Assembly (NCBI GenBank): GCA_026707335.1
Contig: JAPOXB010000201.1
Span: 1-16,748 of the forward strand
Direction: 5' to 3'
Origin: Chloroflexota bacterium
GTDB lineage: Bacteria > Chloroflexota > Dehalococcoidia > Bin125
DNA length: 16,748 nucleotides
Positions 6,818 to 13,905 of this stretch are shown here, piece by piece (positions within the stretch are counted from its first letter, which is position 1; each line of letters begins with the position of its first letter). The position numbers and the translations under genes are program-made. The notes under the pieces are model-generated. The model worked only from the letters and a program-made list of their open reading frames with translations, made no database searches and had not been told where the DNA came from.

Positions 6818-8137
6818 ATGCCCGACGCTGACCCCGCCCCGACCCGCGACGCCGCGCCCGAACCGCGCACGGAGGCCGACGGCGACCCGATGGACCTGAT
6901 GAACCTGATGGAGGACGAGGCGCCGCTGGCCGCCTCCGCCAGCGCGACCGCCGGCGCCGCACGCACCCGCGCCGCGCTGCGCGGCGGCGACACCTGGGAG
7001 GAGGCCGCCGAGGCGATCATCGACGAGCTGGGCGGGCAGGGGCCCGTCGACCTGGCGATCGTCTTCGCCGACTCGCTGTTCGGCCACCACGGCCCGCTCA
7101 GCCGGCGGCTGCAGGAAGGCTTACAGGCGCGGCACATCATCGGTTGCACGGGGCAGAGCGTGATCGGCAGCGGCGTCGAGGCGGAGGACGGCGCGGCGCT
7201 GTCGGTCCTGACGCTGGAGATGCCCGAGGCGGAGTTCACGCCCATCGCGGTGATCCCAGGCGTCACGACGGAGGACGACCTGGCCGGGTTGCAGTCGGCC
7301 GGCGCGGACACATGGCTGATCTTCTCGGGTCCGTTCAGCATCAACACGGACAACCTCGTGCGGGGCTTGCAGGGGCGGCTGTCCGACATCGTGCTGCTGG
7401 GGGGGATGGCCTCGGCGCACAACCGCGACGTCGGCACGGCGCTCTTCCTCGACGGGCGCGCGTACGAGGAGGGGGCGGTGCTGCTGGGCGTCAAGGGGCT
7501 GCGCGTGCGTCCCATCGTGGCGCAGGGGGCGGAGCCGCTGGGCCGTCCGCTGACGATCACCGCCTGCGACCGCAACCTCGTGCAGGCGATCGGCTCACGG
7601 CCGGCCCTGGAGGTGCTCAAGGAAGTGCTGGGCGAACTCGACGACGCCACGCGCGAGCGGGTGGGCTACAACCTGCTCGTGGGATTGGCGATGGACGAGT
7701 ATCAGGAGGAGCACGGCCGCGGCGACTTCCTGATCCGCAACATCGTCGGCGTCGACCGGGAGGCGGGCGCGATCGCGATCAGCGCCGTGCCCCGCGTGGG
7801 CCAGACGTTCCAGTTCCAGTTCCGCGACGCCGACGCCGCCGACGACGACCTGCGCGCGCACTTGGCCGACGCGCGGGCGGCGATCGACGAGGGGGAGGTG
7901 GTGCTGGGCTCGGTGCTGTGCGCCTGCAACGGGCGCGGGCAGGGGCTGTTCGGCACGCCGCACCACGACGCGGCGGCGGTCGCCGAGGCGCTGGGGCCGA
8001 TCCCGACGGCGGGGCTGTTCTGCAACGGCGAGATCGGGCCCGTGGGCGGCAGCAACTACCTGCACGGCTTCACGGCCAGCATCGCCCTGCTGACCGCGTC
8101 CGGCGCGGACGAAGCCCCGCCGGACGCGGAGGGTTAA
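6818..8137 (+). CDS. FIST N/C-domain sensor protein
   Basis: This soluble 439-residue protein contains a FIST N-terminal domain (roughly residues 55-245) and FIST C-terminal domain (roughly 250-425). FIST domains are predicted small-ligand sensors, possibly for amino acids, and are usually attached to or encoded near signalling proteins. Visible features are VDLAIVFADSLFG, HIIGCTGQSVIGSG, a WLIFSGPFSINTDNLV segment, VGYNLLVGLAMDEYQ, LCACNGRG, and the family end-motif FCNGEIGPVGGSNYLHGFTASI. The first 45 residues are a low-complexity acidic/alanine-rich extension containing MDLMNLMED. AGGAGG with a 6-nt gap before ATG 6818 is the best ribosome site in the window and fixes the start over the internal ATG at 6890. 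A -10-like TACACT lies at 6776-6781. No GGDEF, EAL, kinase or PAS gene is nearby, so its output partner is unknown. Its stop overlaps that of the convergent MoaD-like gene. Confidence 0.9.
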   Translation: MPDADPAPTRDAAPEPRTEADGDPMDLMNLMEDEAPLAASASATAGAARTRAALRGGDTWEEAAEAIIDELGGQGPVDLAIVFADSLFGHHGPLSRRLQEGLQARHIIGCTGQSVIGSGVEAEDGAALSVLTLEMPEAEFTPIAVIPGVTTEDDLAGLQSAGADTWLIFSGPFSINTDNLVRGLQGRLSDIVLLGGMASAHNRDVGTALFLDGRAYEEGAVLLGVKGLRVRPIVAQGAEPLGRPLTITACDRNLVQAIGSRPALEVLKEVLGELDDATRERVGYNLLVGLAMDEYQEEHGRGDFLIRNIVGVDREAGAIAISAVPRVGQTFQFQFRDADAADDDLRAHLADARAAIDEGEVVLGSVLCACNGRGQGLFGTPHHDAAAVAEALGPIPTAGLFCNGEIGPVGGSNYLHGFTASIALLTASGADEAPPDAEG

Positions 8138-8421
8138 CCCGCGCGAGGCGGCCTGTCCCCGCCGCCGGAGATCGCCGGGATGATGACGATCTCGTCGTTC
8201 TCCGCGATCGGCTCGACGAGGCCGGCCGCGACGATGCCGCCGTTCACCGCGATGGAGATCTCGGGCCGGATCTTGTTGCCCTCGACGAGGCGCGCCTTGA
8301 CGCCCGGATAGCGGGCCTCGAGTTCGTTGATCACGCGGCGCAGGGTCGCGCCCTCGACCTCGATGCGGGCGGCGTCGCCCGTCAGCGGGCGCAGCAGCGG
8401 CGGCACGACGACGACGGCCAT
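8134..8421 (-). CDS. MoaD/ThiS-family ubiquitin-fold sulfur carrier with C-terminal tail
   Basis: This 95-residue beta-grasp protein has the MoaD/ThiS pattern: hydrophobic strand VVVVPPLLRPL, the ATLRRVINELEARYPGVKARL helix (25-45), IRPEISIAVNGG (51-62), PIAENDEIVIIPAISGG (71-87). Family members carry sulfur as a thiocarboxylate on a C-terminal diglycine, for molybdopterin, thiazole or cysteine synthesis. Here the glycines (86-88) are not terminal: seven more residues, DRPPRAG, follow. Such tails occur in some relatives and must be trimmed by a protease before activation. The ATG at 8421 has GGGGAG 7 nt upstream. It lies 43 nt after the molybdopterin-subunit gene, suggesting it serves molybdenum-cofactor supply for that hydroxylase (inference). 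Its TAA shares two bases with the TAA of the convergent FIST gene in TTAA. Confidence 0.85.
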   Translation of the reverse strand: MAVVVVPPLLRPLTGDAARIEVEGATLRRVINELEARYPGVKARLVEGNKIRPEISIAVNGGIVAAGLVEPIAENDEIVIIPAISGGGDRPPRAG

Positions 8422-8464
8422 TGCGCCGCTCCCCTTCGCTCCGCGGGACGCCGCCGGCGGGACG

Positions 8465-10723
8465 CTAGTCGTCGTCCGGCAGCGTGCGCTCCAGGATGCG
8501 CGTCGGCGACATGGGCAGCATGCGCATGCGCTCGCCGATGGCGTCGTAGATCGCCGCGTGCAGCGCCGGCGCGGGCGGAACGATGGGCACCTCGCCCACG
8601 CCGCGCACGCCGTAGGGGTGCCCGGGGTTGGGCACCTCGACGATGATCGTGTCGATCATCGGCAGGTCGAGCGCGGTGGGCATGCGGTAATCGAGCAGGC
8701 TCGAGTTGACCATGCGGCCCTTCTCGTCCCAGATGTACTCCTCATTCAGCGCCATGCCGATGCCCTGCGAGGCGCCGCCCTGCATCTGCCCCTCGACGTA
8801 GGAGGGGTGGATGGCGGTGCCGGCGTCCTGGATGGCGGTGTAGCGCAGGATCTCGACCTTGCCGGTCTCCGGGTCGACCTCGACGTCGACGATGTGGGTC
8901 GCGAAGGCGGGGCCGTGGCTGGTCTTCGAGACGTCGGCGCGGCCCACGATGCCGCCGCCGGTGTTGGGCAACTCGGCCGCCAGCTCCTTGAAGCTGAACT
9001 CCTGGGCGGCGCCGTCCTCGTCGTTGGGGCCGCGGATGACGCCGTCGTCGCCGTAGCTCACATCCTCGCCGGCGCAGTCCCAGATCGTCGCGGCGCGCTC
9101 CTCGAGCTGGCGGCGGATATCCATCGCGCACTCGTAGGCGGCCCAGCCGTTGGCGAAGGCCGTGCGGCTGCCGCCGGTGAGGAAGGTGAAGCCGACCGAG
9201 TCGGTGTCGACGATGTGCGGCTTGACGTCCTCGGCGGCGATGCCCAGGGCTTCGGCCAGCTGCATCGCGGCGGAGGCGCGGCTGCCGCCGATGTCGACGG
9301 CGCCCATGACCAGCGGCACGGTGCCGTCGGCCTGGACCTGCGCGGCCATGCTGGTCTCGAAGCCGATGTTGAACCAGAAGCCCGAGGCCACGCCGCGGCC
9401 GCGGTTCGCCCCGCTGAGCTCCGACTGGTAGTGGGGGCTGTCCTGGGCGGCCTGCAGGCACTCCTCGTGGCCGATGGGCCCGTAGGTGAAGCCGTCGGCG
9501 CGCTGCGTGCCCTCCGTGGCGGAGTTCTGCATGCGCAGTTCCAGGGGGTCGCGGTCGAGCGCCTCGGCGAGTTCGTCGATGACGCACTCGGCCCCGTACT
9601 CCGAGGCGGGGGCGCCGGGCGCCCGGTAGGCGGCGGTCTTCGGCTTGTTGAGGATCACGTCGTAGCCGTCGATGAGCTGGTTCTCGCAGTCGTAGGGAGC
9701 GAAGACGCACATCGTGCCCGCGCCCATGGGCGAGCCCGGGTAGCCCCCGGCCTCGTAGGCCATCCAGGCCTGCATGGCCGTGAACGTGCCATCGCGCTTG
9801 GCGCCGATCTTAACCCGCAGGTGGGTGCCCGAGGTCGGGCCGGTGGCCTCCAGGACGTCCTTGCGCGACATCGTGAGCTGCACGGGCTTGCCGGTCTTGC
9901 GGGAGAGCAGCGCGGCGGGGGCCGAGAGGTAGTCGGGGATCTTGCCACCGAAGCCGCCGCCGATCTCGACCGGCTCGACCTTGACGCTCTTGACCGGCAG
10001 GCCCAGCATCCCCGCGACGGCGTCGCGGACGGCGAACAGGCCCTGCGTGCTGGTCCAGATCGTGACCTCGTCGTCCTTGCTCCAGTAGGCGGTGGAGTTG
10101 TGCGGCTCGATGTAGCCCTGGTGGGCCATCGTCGTGCCGTACTCGCGCTCGATGACGAGGTCGGCGGCGGCGAAGCCGGCCTCGACGTCGCCCTTCTCGT
10201 AGCGGATGTGCTGCGCGACGTTCGTCGGCGTGTCGCCCTGCGAACCGTCCGGGTTCGCGGTGCGCAGCTTCTCGTCGAGGATGGGCGCGCCGTCGAGCAT
10301 CGCGTCGCGCACGTCCATGACGTGCGGCAGGACCTCGTACTGGACGTCGATCAGGTCCAGCGCGTCCTCGGCGGTGTGCAGATCGACGGCGGCCACGGCG
10401 GCGACGGCGTGCCCCACGTAGAGCACCTTGTCGTGCGCGAGCACGTTGTCGGCGCGCCCGACCTCGCCCTCCTCACCCTGCCGCGACGGGAAGTCGGCGC
10501 TGGTGACGACCGCGCGCACGCCCGGATGGGCCTCGGCCCGGCTGGTGTCGATCCCGAGGATGCGCGCGTGGGCGTGCGGGCTGCGCAGGACGGCGCCCGG
10601 CAGCATGCCGGGCAGGCGGATGTCGGCGCCGTACTCGGCGCGGCCGATGACCTTGTCCACGCCGTCGTGGCGGATGGGGCGCGTGCCGACGACCTTGTAG
10701 TCGGGCTTTTCGGTGGTGACCAT
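8465..10723 (-). CDS. Molybdenum hydroxylase, molybdopterin-binding large subunit (CoxL/XDH-like)
   Basis: This 752-residue subunit belongs to the xanthine dehydrogenase/aldehyde oxidase/CO-dehydrogenase-like superfamily and should hold the Mo-pterin cofactor. It shows the N-terminal a/b hammerhead domain (about 18-135), TSTQGLF with Q227, EIGGGFGGK (253-261), the active-site loop AAYRAPGAP (364-372), and PYGVRGVGEVPIVPPAPAL with the likely catalytic E711. The AYRAPG loop replaces the AYxCSFR signature of true form I CO dehydrogenase, so CO oxidation is not supported. Another pterin loop reads VDIGGSRASAAMQ (477-488) rather than the commoner GQG form. ATG 10723 is preceded by GGAAGG with 6 nt spacing. 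The gene is downstream of the FAD and Fe-S subunits, the usual medium-small-large order. Substrate is unknown; purines, aldehydes or N-heterocycles are possible. I see no XdhC, CoxD, CoxE or CoxF gene in the window. Confidence 0.92.
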   Translation of the reverse strand: MVTTEKPDYKVVGTRPIRHDGVDKVIGRAEYGADIRLPGMLPGAVLRSPHAHARILGIDTSRAEAHPGVRAVVTSADFPSRQGEEGEVGRADNVLAHDKVLYVGHAVAAVAAVDLHTAEDALDLIDVQYEVLPHVMDVRDAMLDGAPILDEKLRTANPDGSQGDTPTNVAQHIRYEKGDVEAGFAAADLVIEREYGTTMAHQGYIEPHNSTAYWSKDDEVTIWTSTQGLFAVRDAVAGMLGLPVKSVKVEPVEIGGGFGGKIPDYLSAPAALLSRKTGKPVQLTMSRKDVLEATGPTSGTHLRVKIGAKRDGTFTAMQAWMAYEAGGYPGSPMGAGTMCVFAPYDCENQLIDGYDVILNKPKTAAYRAPGAPASEYGAECVIDELAEALDRDPLELRMQNSATEGTQRADGFTYGPIGHEECLQAAQDSPHYQSELSGANRGRGVASGFWFNIGFETSMAAQVQADGTVPLVMGAVDIGGSRASAAMQLAEALGIAAEDVKPHIVDTDSVGFTFLTGGSRTAFANGWAAYECAMDIRRQLEERAATIWDCAGEDVSYGDDGVIRGPNDEDGAAQEFSFKELAAELPNTGGGIVGRADVSKTSHGPAFATHIVDVEVDPETGKVEILRYTAIQDAGTAIHPSYVEGQMQGGASQGIGMALNEEYIWDEKGRMVNSSLLDYRMPTALDLPMIDTIIVEVPNPGHPYGVRGVGEVPIVPPAPALHAAIYDAIGERMRMLPMSPTRILERTLPDDD

Positions 10724-10736
10724 GGCGAGCCTTCCG

Positions 10737-10757
10737 TTCTGTTGCTCTTCTGTTGCT
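10737..10757 (-). repeat. 11-bp-period direct repeat in the large-subunit leader
   Basis: The plus strand reads TTCTGTTGCT at 10737-10746 and again at 10748-10757, separated by one C, a perfect 10-bp repeat with an 11-bp period. In the transcript this is AGCAACAGAA twice, lying between a GC hairpin and the ribosome site of the large-subunit gene. It is A-rich and unlikely to fold, so it may aid ribosome access; that role is inference. Confidence 0.7.
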
Positions 10758-10763
10758 TCTCTT

Positions 10764-10786
10764 GCCGGGCGAGTCCGTCGCCCGGC
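10764..10786 (-). other. Intra-operon hairpin between Fe-S and Mo subunit genes
   Basis: Perfect 9-bp arms GCCGGGCGA (10764-10772) and TCGCCCGGC (10778-10786) enclose a 5-nt loop. The hairpin lies in the 87-nt gap between the small- and large-subunit genes. It lacks a downstream U-tract on the minus strand, so it is not a classical terminator. It may protect or process the mRNA and so set subunit ratios. Confidence 0.6.
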
Positions 10787-10810
10787 GCTGCTGGGCCGGT
10801 TGGGTCGAGT

Positions 10811-11284
10811 CTAGGTGGTGCCGGCGGCGGCCTGCTGCACGGCGCGGACGATCTTGTCGTAACCGGTGCAGCGGCAGAGGTTGCCCGCCAGCCAGTAGCG
10901 GATCTCGTGCTCGCTGGGGTCCGGGTTCTCGTCGAGCAGGGCCTTGGCGGCGACGAGGAACCCCGGCGTGCAGATGCCGCACTGTAAAGCGGCCTCCTCG
11001 AGGAAGGCCTGTTGCAGCGGGTGCAGGTGGTCGGCGTCGGCGATGCCCTCGACGGTGGTGATCTCGGAGCCCTCGACCTCGGCGGCCATGACGAGGCAGG
11101 AGTTCACCAGTCGCCCGTCGAGCATGACCGAGCAGGCGCCGCAGTTACCGTCGTTGCAGCCCTCCTTGACGCCCAGCGCCCCGGCGGCGGCGCGCAGCGC
11201 CTCGAGCAGGCTGTCGCGCTGGGAGACGAGCATGTCGGTGGGCTCGTCGTTGATGGTGGCGCTGACGATGATCTTGTCACTCAC
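10811..11284 (-). CDS. Molybdenum hydroxylase, 2Fe-2S small subunit (CoxS-like)
   Basis: This 157-residue subunit has the two [2Fe-2S] centres of the xanthine dehydrogenase family. The plant-ferredoxin-type cluster uses C43, C48, C51 and C63 (CNDGNCGAC...NSC). The second, all-helical cluster uses C102, C105, C137 and C139 (CGICTPGF ... NLCRCTGY). It passes electrons from the molybdenum site to FAD. Length is normal for a separate small subunit. GTG at 11284 is chosen because AGGAGG lies 9 nt upstream and the protein then begins at the usual beta-strand (KIIVSATIND). The frame is open much further upstream, but there it overlaps the FAD-subunit gene in another frame and is a shadow. It follows the FAD subunit after 50 nt and precedes the large subunit after 87 nt. 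Confidence 0.94.
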   Translation of the reverse strand: MSDKIIVSATINDEPTDMLVSQRDSLLEALRAAAGALGVKEGCNDGNCGACSVMLDGRLVNSCLVMAAEVEGSEITTVEGIADADHLHPLQQAFLEEAALQCGICTPGFLVAAKALLDENPDPSEHEIRYWLAGNLCRCTGYDKIVRAVQQAAAGTT

Positions 11285-11334
11285 GATGTCTGCCCTCCTG
11301 GGATTCTCCTGCTGGGGAATTCGCTGTTCGGCGG

Positions 11335-12201
11335 CTAGCCGCGCGCCCGATCGGCCGCGATGGCGATCGTGCGCTGCGTGTAGACGGCGGCCAGGTGCTT
11401 GCGCTGCTTGATGGATCCGCGCATGTCGGCGATGGGCCGGGCCGCCGCCTTGGAGGCGGCCGCGGCGGCGGCGATGCTCTCGTCGCTGAGGGGCCGGCCG
11501 ACCAGCGCAGCCGCCGCCTCGGGGACGAGCAGCGGCGTGGGCGCCGTCGCGCCGATGGAGACCCGCGCCCACGAGACCGCGTCGCCGTCGAAGCGCAGCT
11601 GCGTGGCCGCGTTGACGACCGCGATGTCCATCTCGTTGCGGGGGATGAAGCGCAGGAAGGCCGCCCCGCTGTTCGGCGCCGGCGGCGGGAAGTGCAGCGA
11701 CACGAGGAACTCGCCCGGCTGCATCACGTTGCGGCCGGGCCCGGTGCAGAAGTCCTCGGCCGGCACCGTCCGGCGCCCGCCGGGTCCGGCCAGCTCGGCG
11801 GTGGCCTCGAGCACGTACATGACCGGCAGCGAGTCGCCCGAGGGCGAGGAGTTGCACAGGTTCCCGCCCAGGCTGGCGCGGCCCTGGATGCCCGTGCCGC
11901 CGATCAGCGTGGTGCAGTCGATCAGGGCGGGGTAGTGCTCCCGCACGGCGGCGTCGCCGTAGATCTGGTAGCAGGGCGTCGCCGCGCCGACGGTGAGGCC
12001 GCCGTCCGCGTCGAAGCTGAGCTGCATCACCTCGTCGATGCCCTTGACGTCGACCAGCAGGTCGATGTCACGCGCGCGGGCGCGCGCCTGCACGATGATG
12101 TCCGTCCCGCCGGCCAGCACGCGCGCCGTGGGCCCGCCCTCCTGGAGCGCGGCCACGGCGTCGTCCACCGAGCCGACCTTCGCGTATCGCAGTTCCTGCA
12201 C
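11335..12201 (-). CDS. Molybdenum hydroxylase, FAD-binding medium subunit (CoxM-like)
   Basis: This 288-residue subunit has the FAD-binding domain of the PCMH/VAO type found in xanthine dehydrogenase and CO-dehydrogenase-like enzymes. The flavin motifs are AGGTD (30-34) and GGTGIQGRASLGGNLCNSSPSGD (101-123), and the C-terminal CO_deh_flav_C part (about 180-285) contains RFIPRNEMDIAVVNAA. It accepts electrons from the Fe-S subunit and passes them to an acceptor such as quinone or NAD. GTG 12201 is preceded by a G-run (GGGGGG) at about 4-5 nt and gives the family's usual N-terminus, LRYAKVGSVDDAVAAL. It is the first gene of the hydroxylase operon, starting 119 nt downstream of the nhaA stop. 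Confidence 0.92.
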   Translation of the reverse strand: MQELRYAKVGSVDDAVAALQEGGPTARVLAGGTDIIVQARARARDIDLLVDVKGIDEVMQLSFDADGGLTVGAATPCYQIYGDAAVREHYPALIDCTTLIGGTGIQGRASLGGNLCNSSPSGDSLPVMYVLEATAELAGPGGRRTVPAEDFCTGPGRNVMQPGEFLVSLHFPPPAPNSGAAFLRFIPRNEMDIAVVNAATQLRFDGDAVSWARVSIGATAPTPLLVPEAAAALVGRPLSDESIAAAAAASKAAARPIADMRGSIKQRKHLAAVYTQRTIAIAADRARG

Positions 12202-12223
12202 CCGACCCCCCCTTGCGTCGACA

Positions 12224-12277
12224 GCGCCCGGCCGGGCGCCCCGCGCAGGATACCGAGCCGTCGCCGGGCACGCTATA
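12224..12277 (-). promoter_or_regulatory. Candidate control region of the hydroxylase operon
   Basis: The 119-nt gap between nhaA and the FAD-subunit gene holds a perfect 16-bp palindrome, GCGCCCGG followed by CCGGGCGC (12224-12239), 22 nt before the GTG. Two -10-like hexamers on the minus strand, TATCCT (12252-12247) and TATAGC (12277-12272), lie just upstream of it. No good -35 is visible. GC palindromes arise easily in such DNA, so the operator call is weak. Confidence 0.3.
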
Positions 12278-12320
12278 GCCGGCGCAGCCGACCCACGACC
12301 CTGGGCGCGACGTCGGCCGA

Positions 12321-13772
12321 TTACAGCGTGCTGCGCTCGCCGTCGGGGCCCCCGTCGTGGGCCGACGGGGGCAGCAGGCGCAGCGCCAGGTAGCCCAGCA
12401 CTGCGGCGATGATGGTCGCGGCGAAGATGCCGATCTTCGCCTCCTCGACCAGCTGCGCGTCGTTGAACGAGAGCGTGGCGATGAAGATCGACACGGTGAA
12501 GCCGATCCCCGCGAGCAGCGCCACGCCCGCCACGTGCCCCCATCGCACCCCCTCGGGCAGGTCGGAGACGCCCAGCCGGACGGTGACGTAGCTGAACAGC
12601 AGGACACCGACCAGCTTGCCCAGCAGGAGGCCCGCGGCCACGCCCCAGGCGATGTCGGACCGCAGCGCGCCGGAGATGGACTCGCCGGTGAGCAGGATGC
12701 CGGAGTTGGCCAGGGCGAAGATCGGCACGACCACGAAGGCGCTCCAGGGGCCGATGCCGTGCTCCACCCGGTACAGCGGGCTCTGCGTCTCCCGCACCAG
12801 CCCGGCCATGCGATGCACCACCTGATCGGCGAGGTCCTGCCGCCGTTCGGGCTCGGCGAGCTCGCCGGGGTGCATGCCCGCCCGGGCGGGCGCATCGGGT
12901 CCGGGGCGGGGATCCTCCAGCGGCCCGCGGCCCATCGCGCCGTGGAAGCGCTCAAGCATCTCCGTCATCAAGGCGCCGAAGCGCTCCCGCGAGACGAGAG
13001 GGCTCGCCGGGGTGAGCAGGCCCAGGATGACGCCGCCGATCGTCGCCTCGACGCCCGACTCGAAGATGCACAGCCAGAGCACGATCCCCACGGGGATGTA
13101 GGCCCGGATCAGCCGCACGCCGTTGCGCTGCATGGCGATGATGACGCCGATCGTGACGGCCGCGCCGAGCAGCCAGAGCAGCGATACCTGCTCGGCGTAG
13201 AAGACGGCGATGATCAGGATGCCGCCCACGTCGTCGGCGACGGCGAGCGTGAGCAGGAAGACCTTGAGCTGGATCGGCGCCCGGTTGCCCAGCAGCGAGA
13301 GGACGCCCAGGGCGAAGGCGATGTCGGTCGCGACGGGGATGCCCCAGCCGGCGCCGCCGGGCCCGCCGGCGTTGAAGGCCGCATAGACGGAGGCCGGCAC
13401 GACCATCCCGCCCAGCGCGGCGAGGATGGGCAGCGCCGCCTGACGACGGTCGCGCAACTCGCCGTGCACGGCCTCGTGCTTGATCTCCAGCCCGACGACG
13501 AAGAAGAAGATCGCCATCAGGGCGTCGTTGACCCAGCCGTGCAGGTCTTCGCTGAGGGTGAGGATGCCCAGGTCGAACGCGACCTCGGTGTGCCAGAAGT
13601 TGGCGTACGAGTCGCCGAAGGCGTTGGCCCAGATCAGCGCCGCGGCGGCGGCCAGCACCAGCACGATGCCGCCGGCGGCCTCAATGCGCATGAAGTACGT
13701 CGTGGGTTGAACCACGTAGCGGGTGAGCGGCCCCTCGCCGGTGCGCCAGCGCGGGTCGAGGAACTCAGCCAT
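12321..13772 (-). CDS. nhaA: Na+/H+ antiporter NhaA
   Basis: This 483-residue inner-membrane protein exchanges protons for sodium to control cytoplasmic pH and salt. NhaA hallmarks include AIFFFVVGLEIKHEAVHGEL (88-106), PVATDIAFALGVLSLLG (146-162, with D150 corresponding to E. coli D133), LTLAVADDVGGILIIAVFY (174-192, with D180/D181 as the ion-binding pair), and GLLLGKLVGV with K386 at the place of E. coli K300. About a dozen hydrophobic segments can be counted. It is roughly 95 residues longer than the E. coli protein. Much of this is a hydrophilic stretch at about 260-335, rich in P, R and E, between the mid-protein helices; such loops occur in many longer NhaA proteins. ATG 13772 has GGAGG 10 nt upstream and begins a normal N-terminus. 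The 133-nt gap to metH shows no clear terminator or riboswitch. Confidence 0.94.
   Translation of the reverse strand: MAEFLDPRWRTGEGPLTRYVVQPTTYFMRIEAAGGIVLVLAAAAALIWANAFGDSYANFWHTEVAFDLGILTLSEDLHGWVNDALMAIFFFVVGLEIKHEAVHGELRDRRQAALPILAALGGMVVPASVYAAFNAGGPGGAGWGIPVATDIAFALGVLSLLGNRAPIQLKVFLLTLAVADDVGGILIIAVFYAEQVSLLWLLGAAVTIGVIIAMQRNGVRLIRAYIPVGIVLWLCIFESGVEATIGGVILGLLTPASPLVSRERFGALMTEMLERFHGAMGRGPLEDPRPGPDAPARAGMHPGELAEPERRQDLADQVVHRMAGLVRETQSPLYRVEHGIGPWSAFVVVPIFALANSGILLTGESISGALRSDIAWGVAAGLLLGKLVGVLLFSYVTVRLGVSDLPEGVRWGHVAGVALLAGIGFTVSIFIATLSFNDAQLVEEAKIGIFAATIIAAVLGYLALRLLPPSAHDGGPDGERSTL
12348..12372 (-). repeat. Inverted repeat inside the nhaA 3' end
   Basis: Perfect 10-bp arms GCCCCCGTCG (12348-12357) and CGACGGGGGC (12363-12372) enclose a 5-nt loop within the last codons of nhaA. 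A competing stem, CCGTCGG (12340-12346) with CCGACGG (12362-12368), is also possible. There is no U-tract after it, so it is at most a weak 3'-end structure. Confidence 0.45.
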
Positions 13773-13905
13773 GGACGAGGCGCCTCCGTGGGTGCCGCCC
13801 GGCGGACCCGTTCCCCGGCAGCGTATTCGCGGGAGCCCCTTGGCGTCGATGGATCGGCGCGCCGGCGACTCGGGGGTGACGGGCGGCGCGTCGCGGCGGC
13901 GTCGC

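Noticed and set aside
8327..10987. An 886-codon plus-strand open frame opposite the molybdopterin subunit
   Set aside because: It is the complement of a well-supported gene; its translation is rich in A, G, R, V, D and H with no domain. Long antisense frames are expected at this GC content.
8465..12201. True aerobic CO dehydrogenase (coxMSL)
   Set aside because: Subunit order fits, but the active-site loop reads AYRAPG instead of AYxCSFR, and no CoxD, CoxE, CoxF or CoxG gene is seen nearby.
13773..13905. A riboswitch or sodium-sensing leader before nhaA
   Set aside because: The 133-nt gap shows only GC-rich repeats such as GGCGGCG and no recognisable conserved core; nothing supports a specific RNA element.
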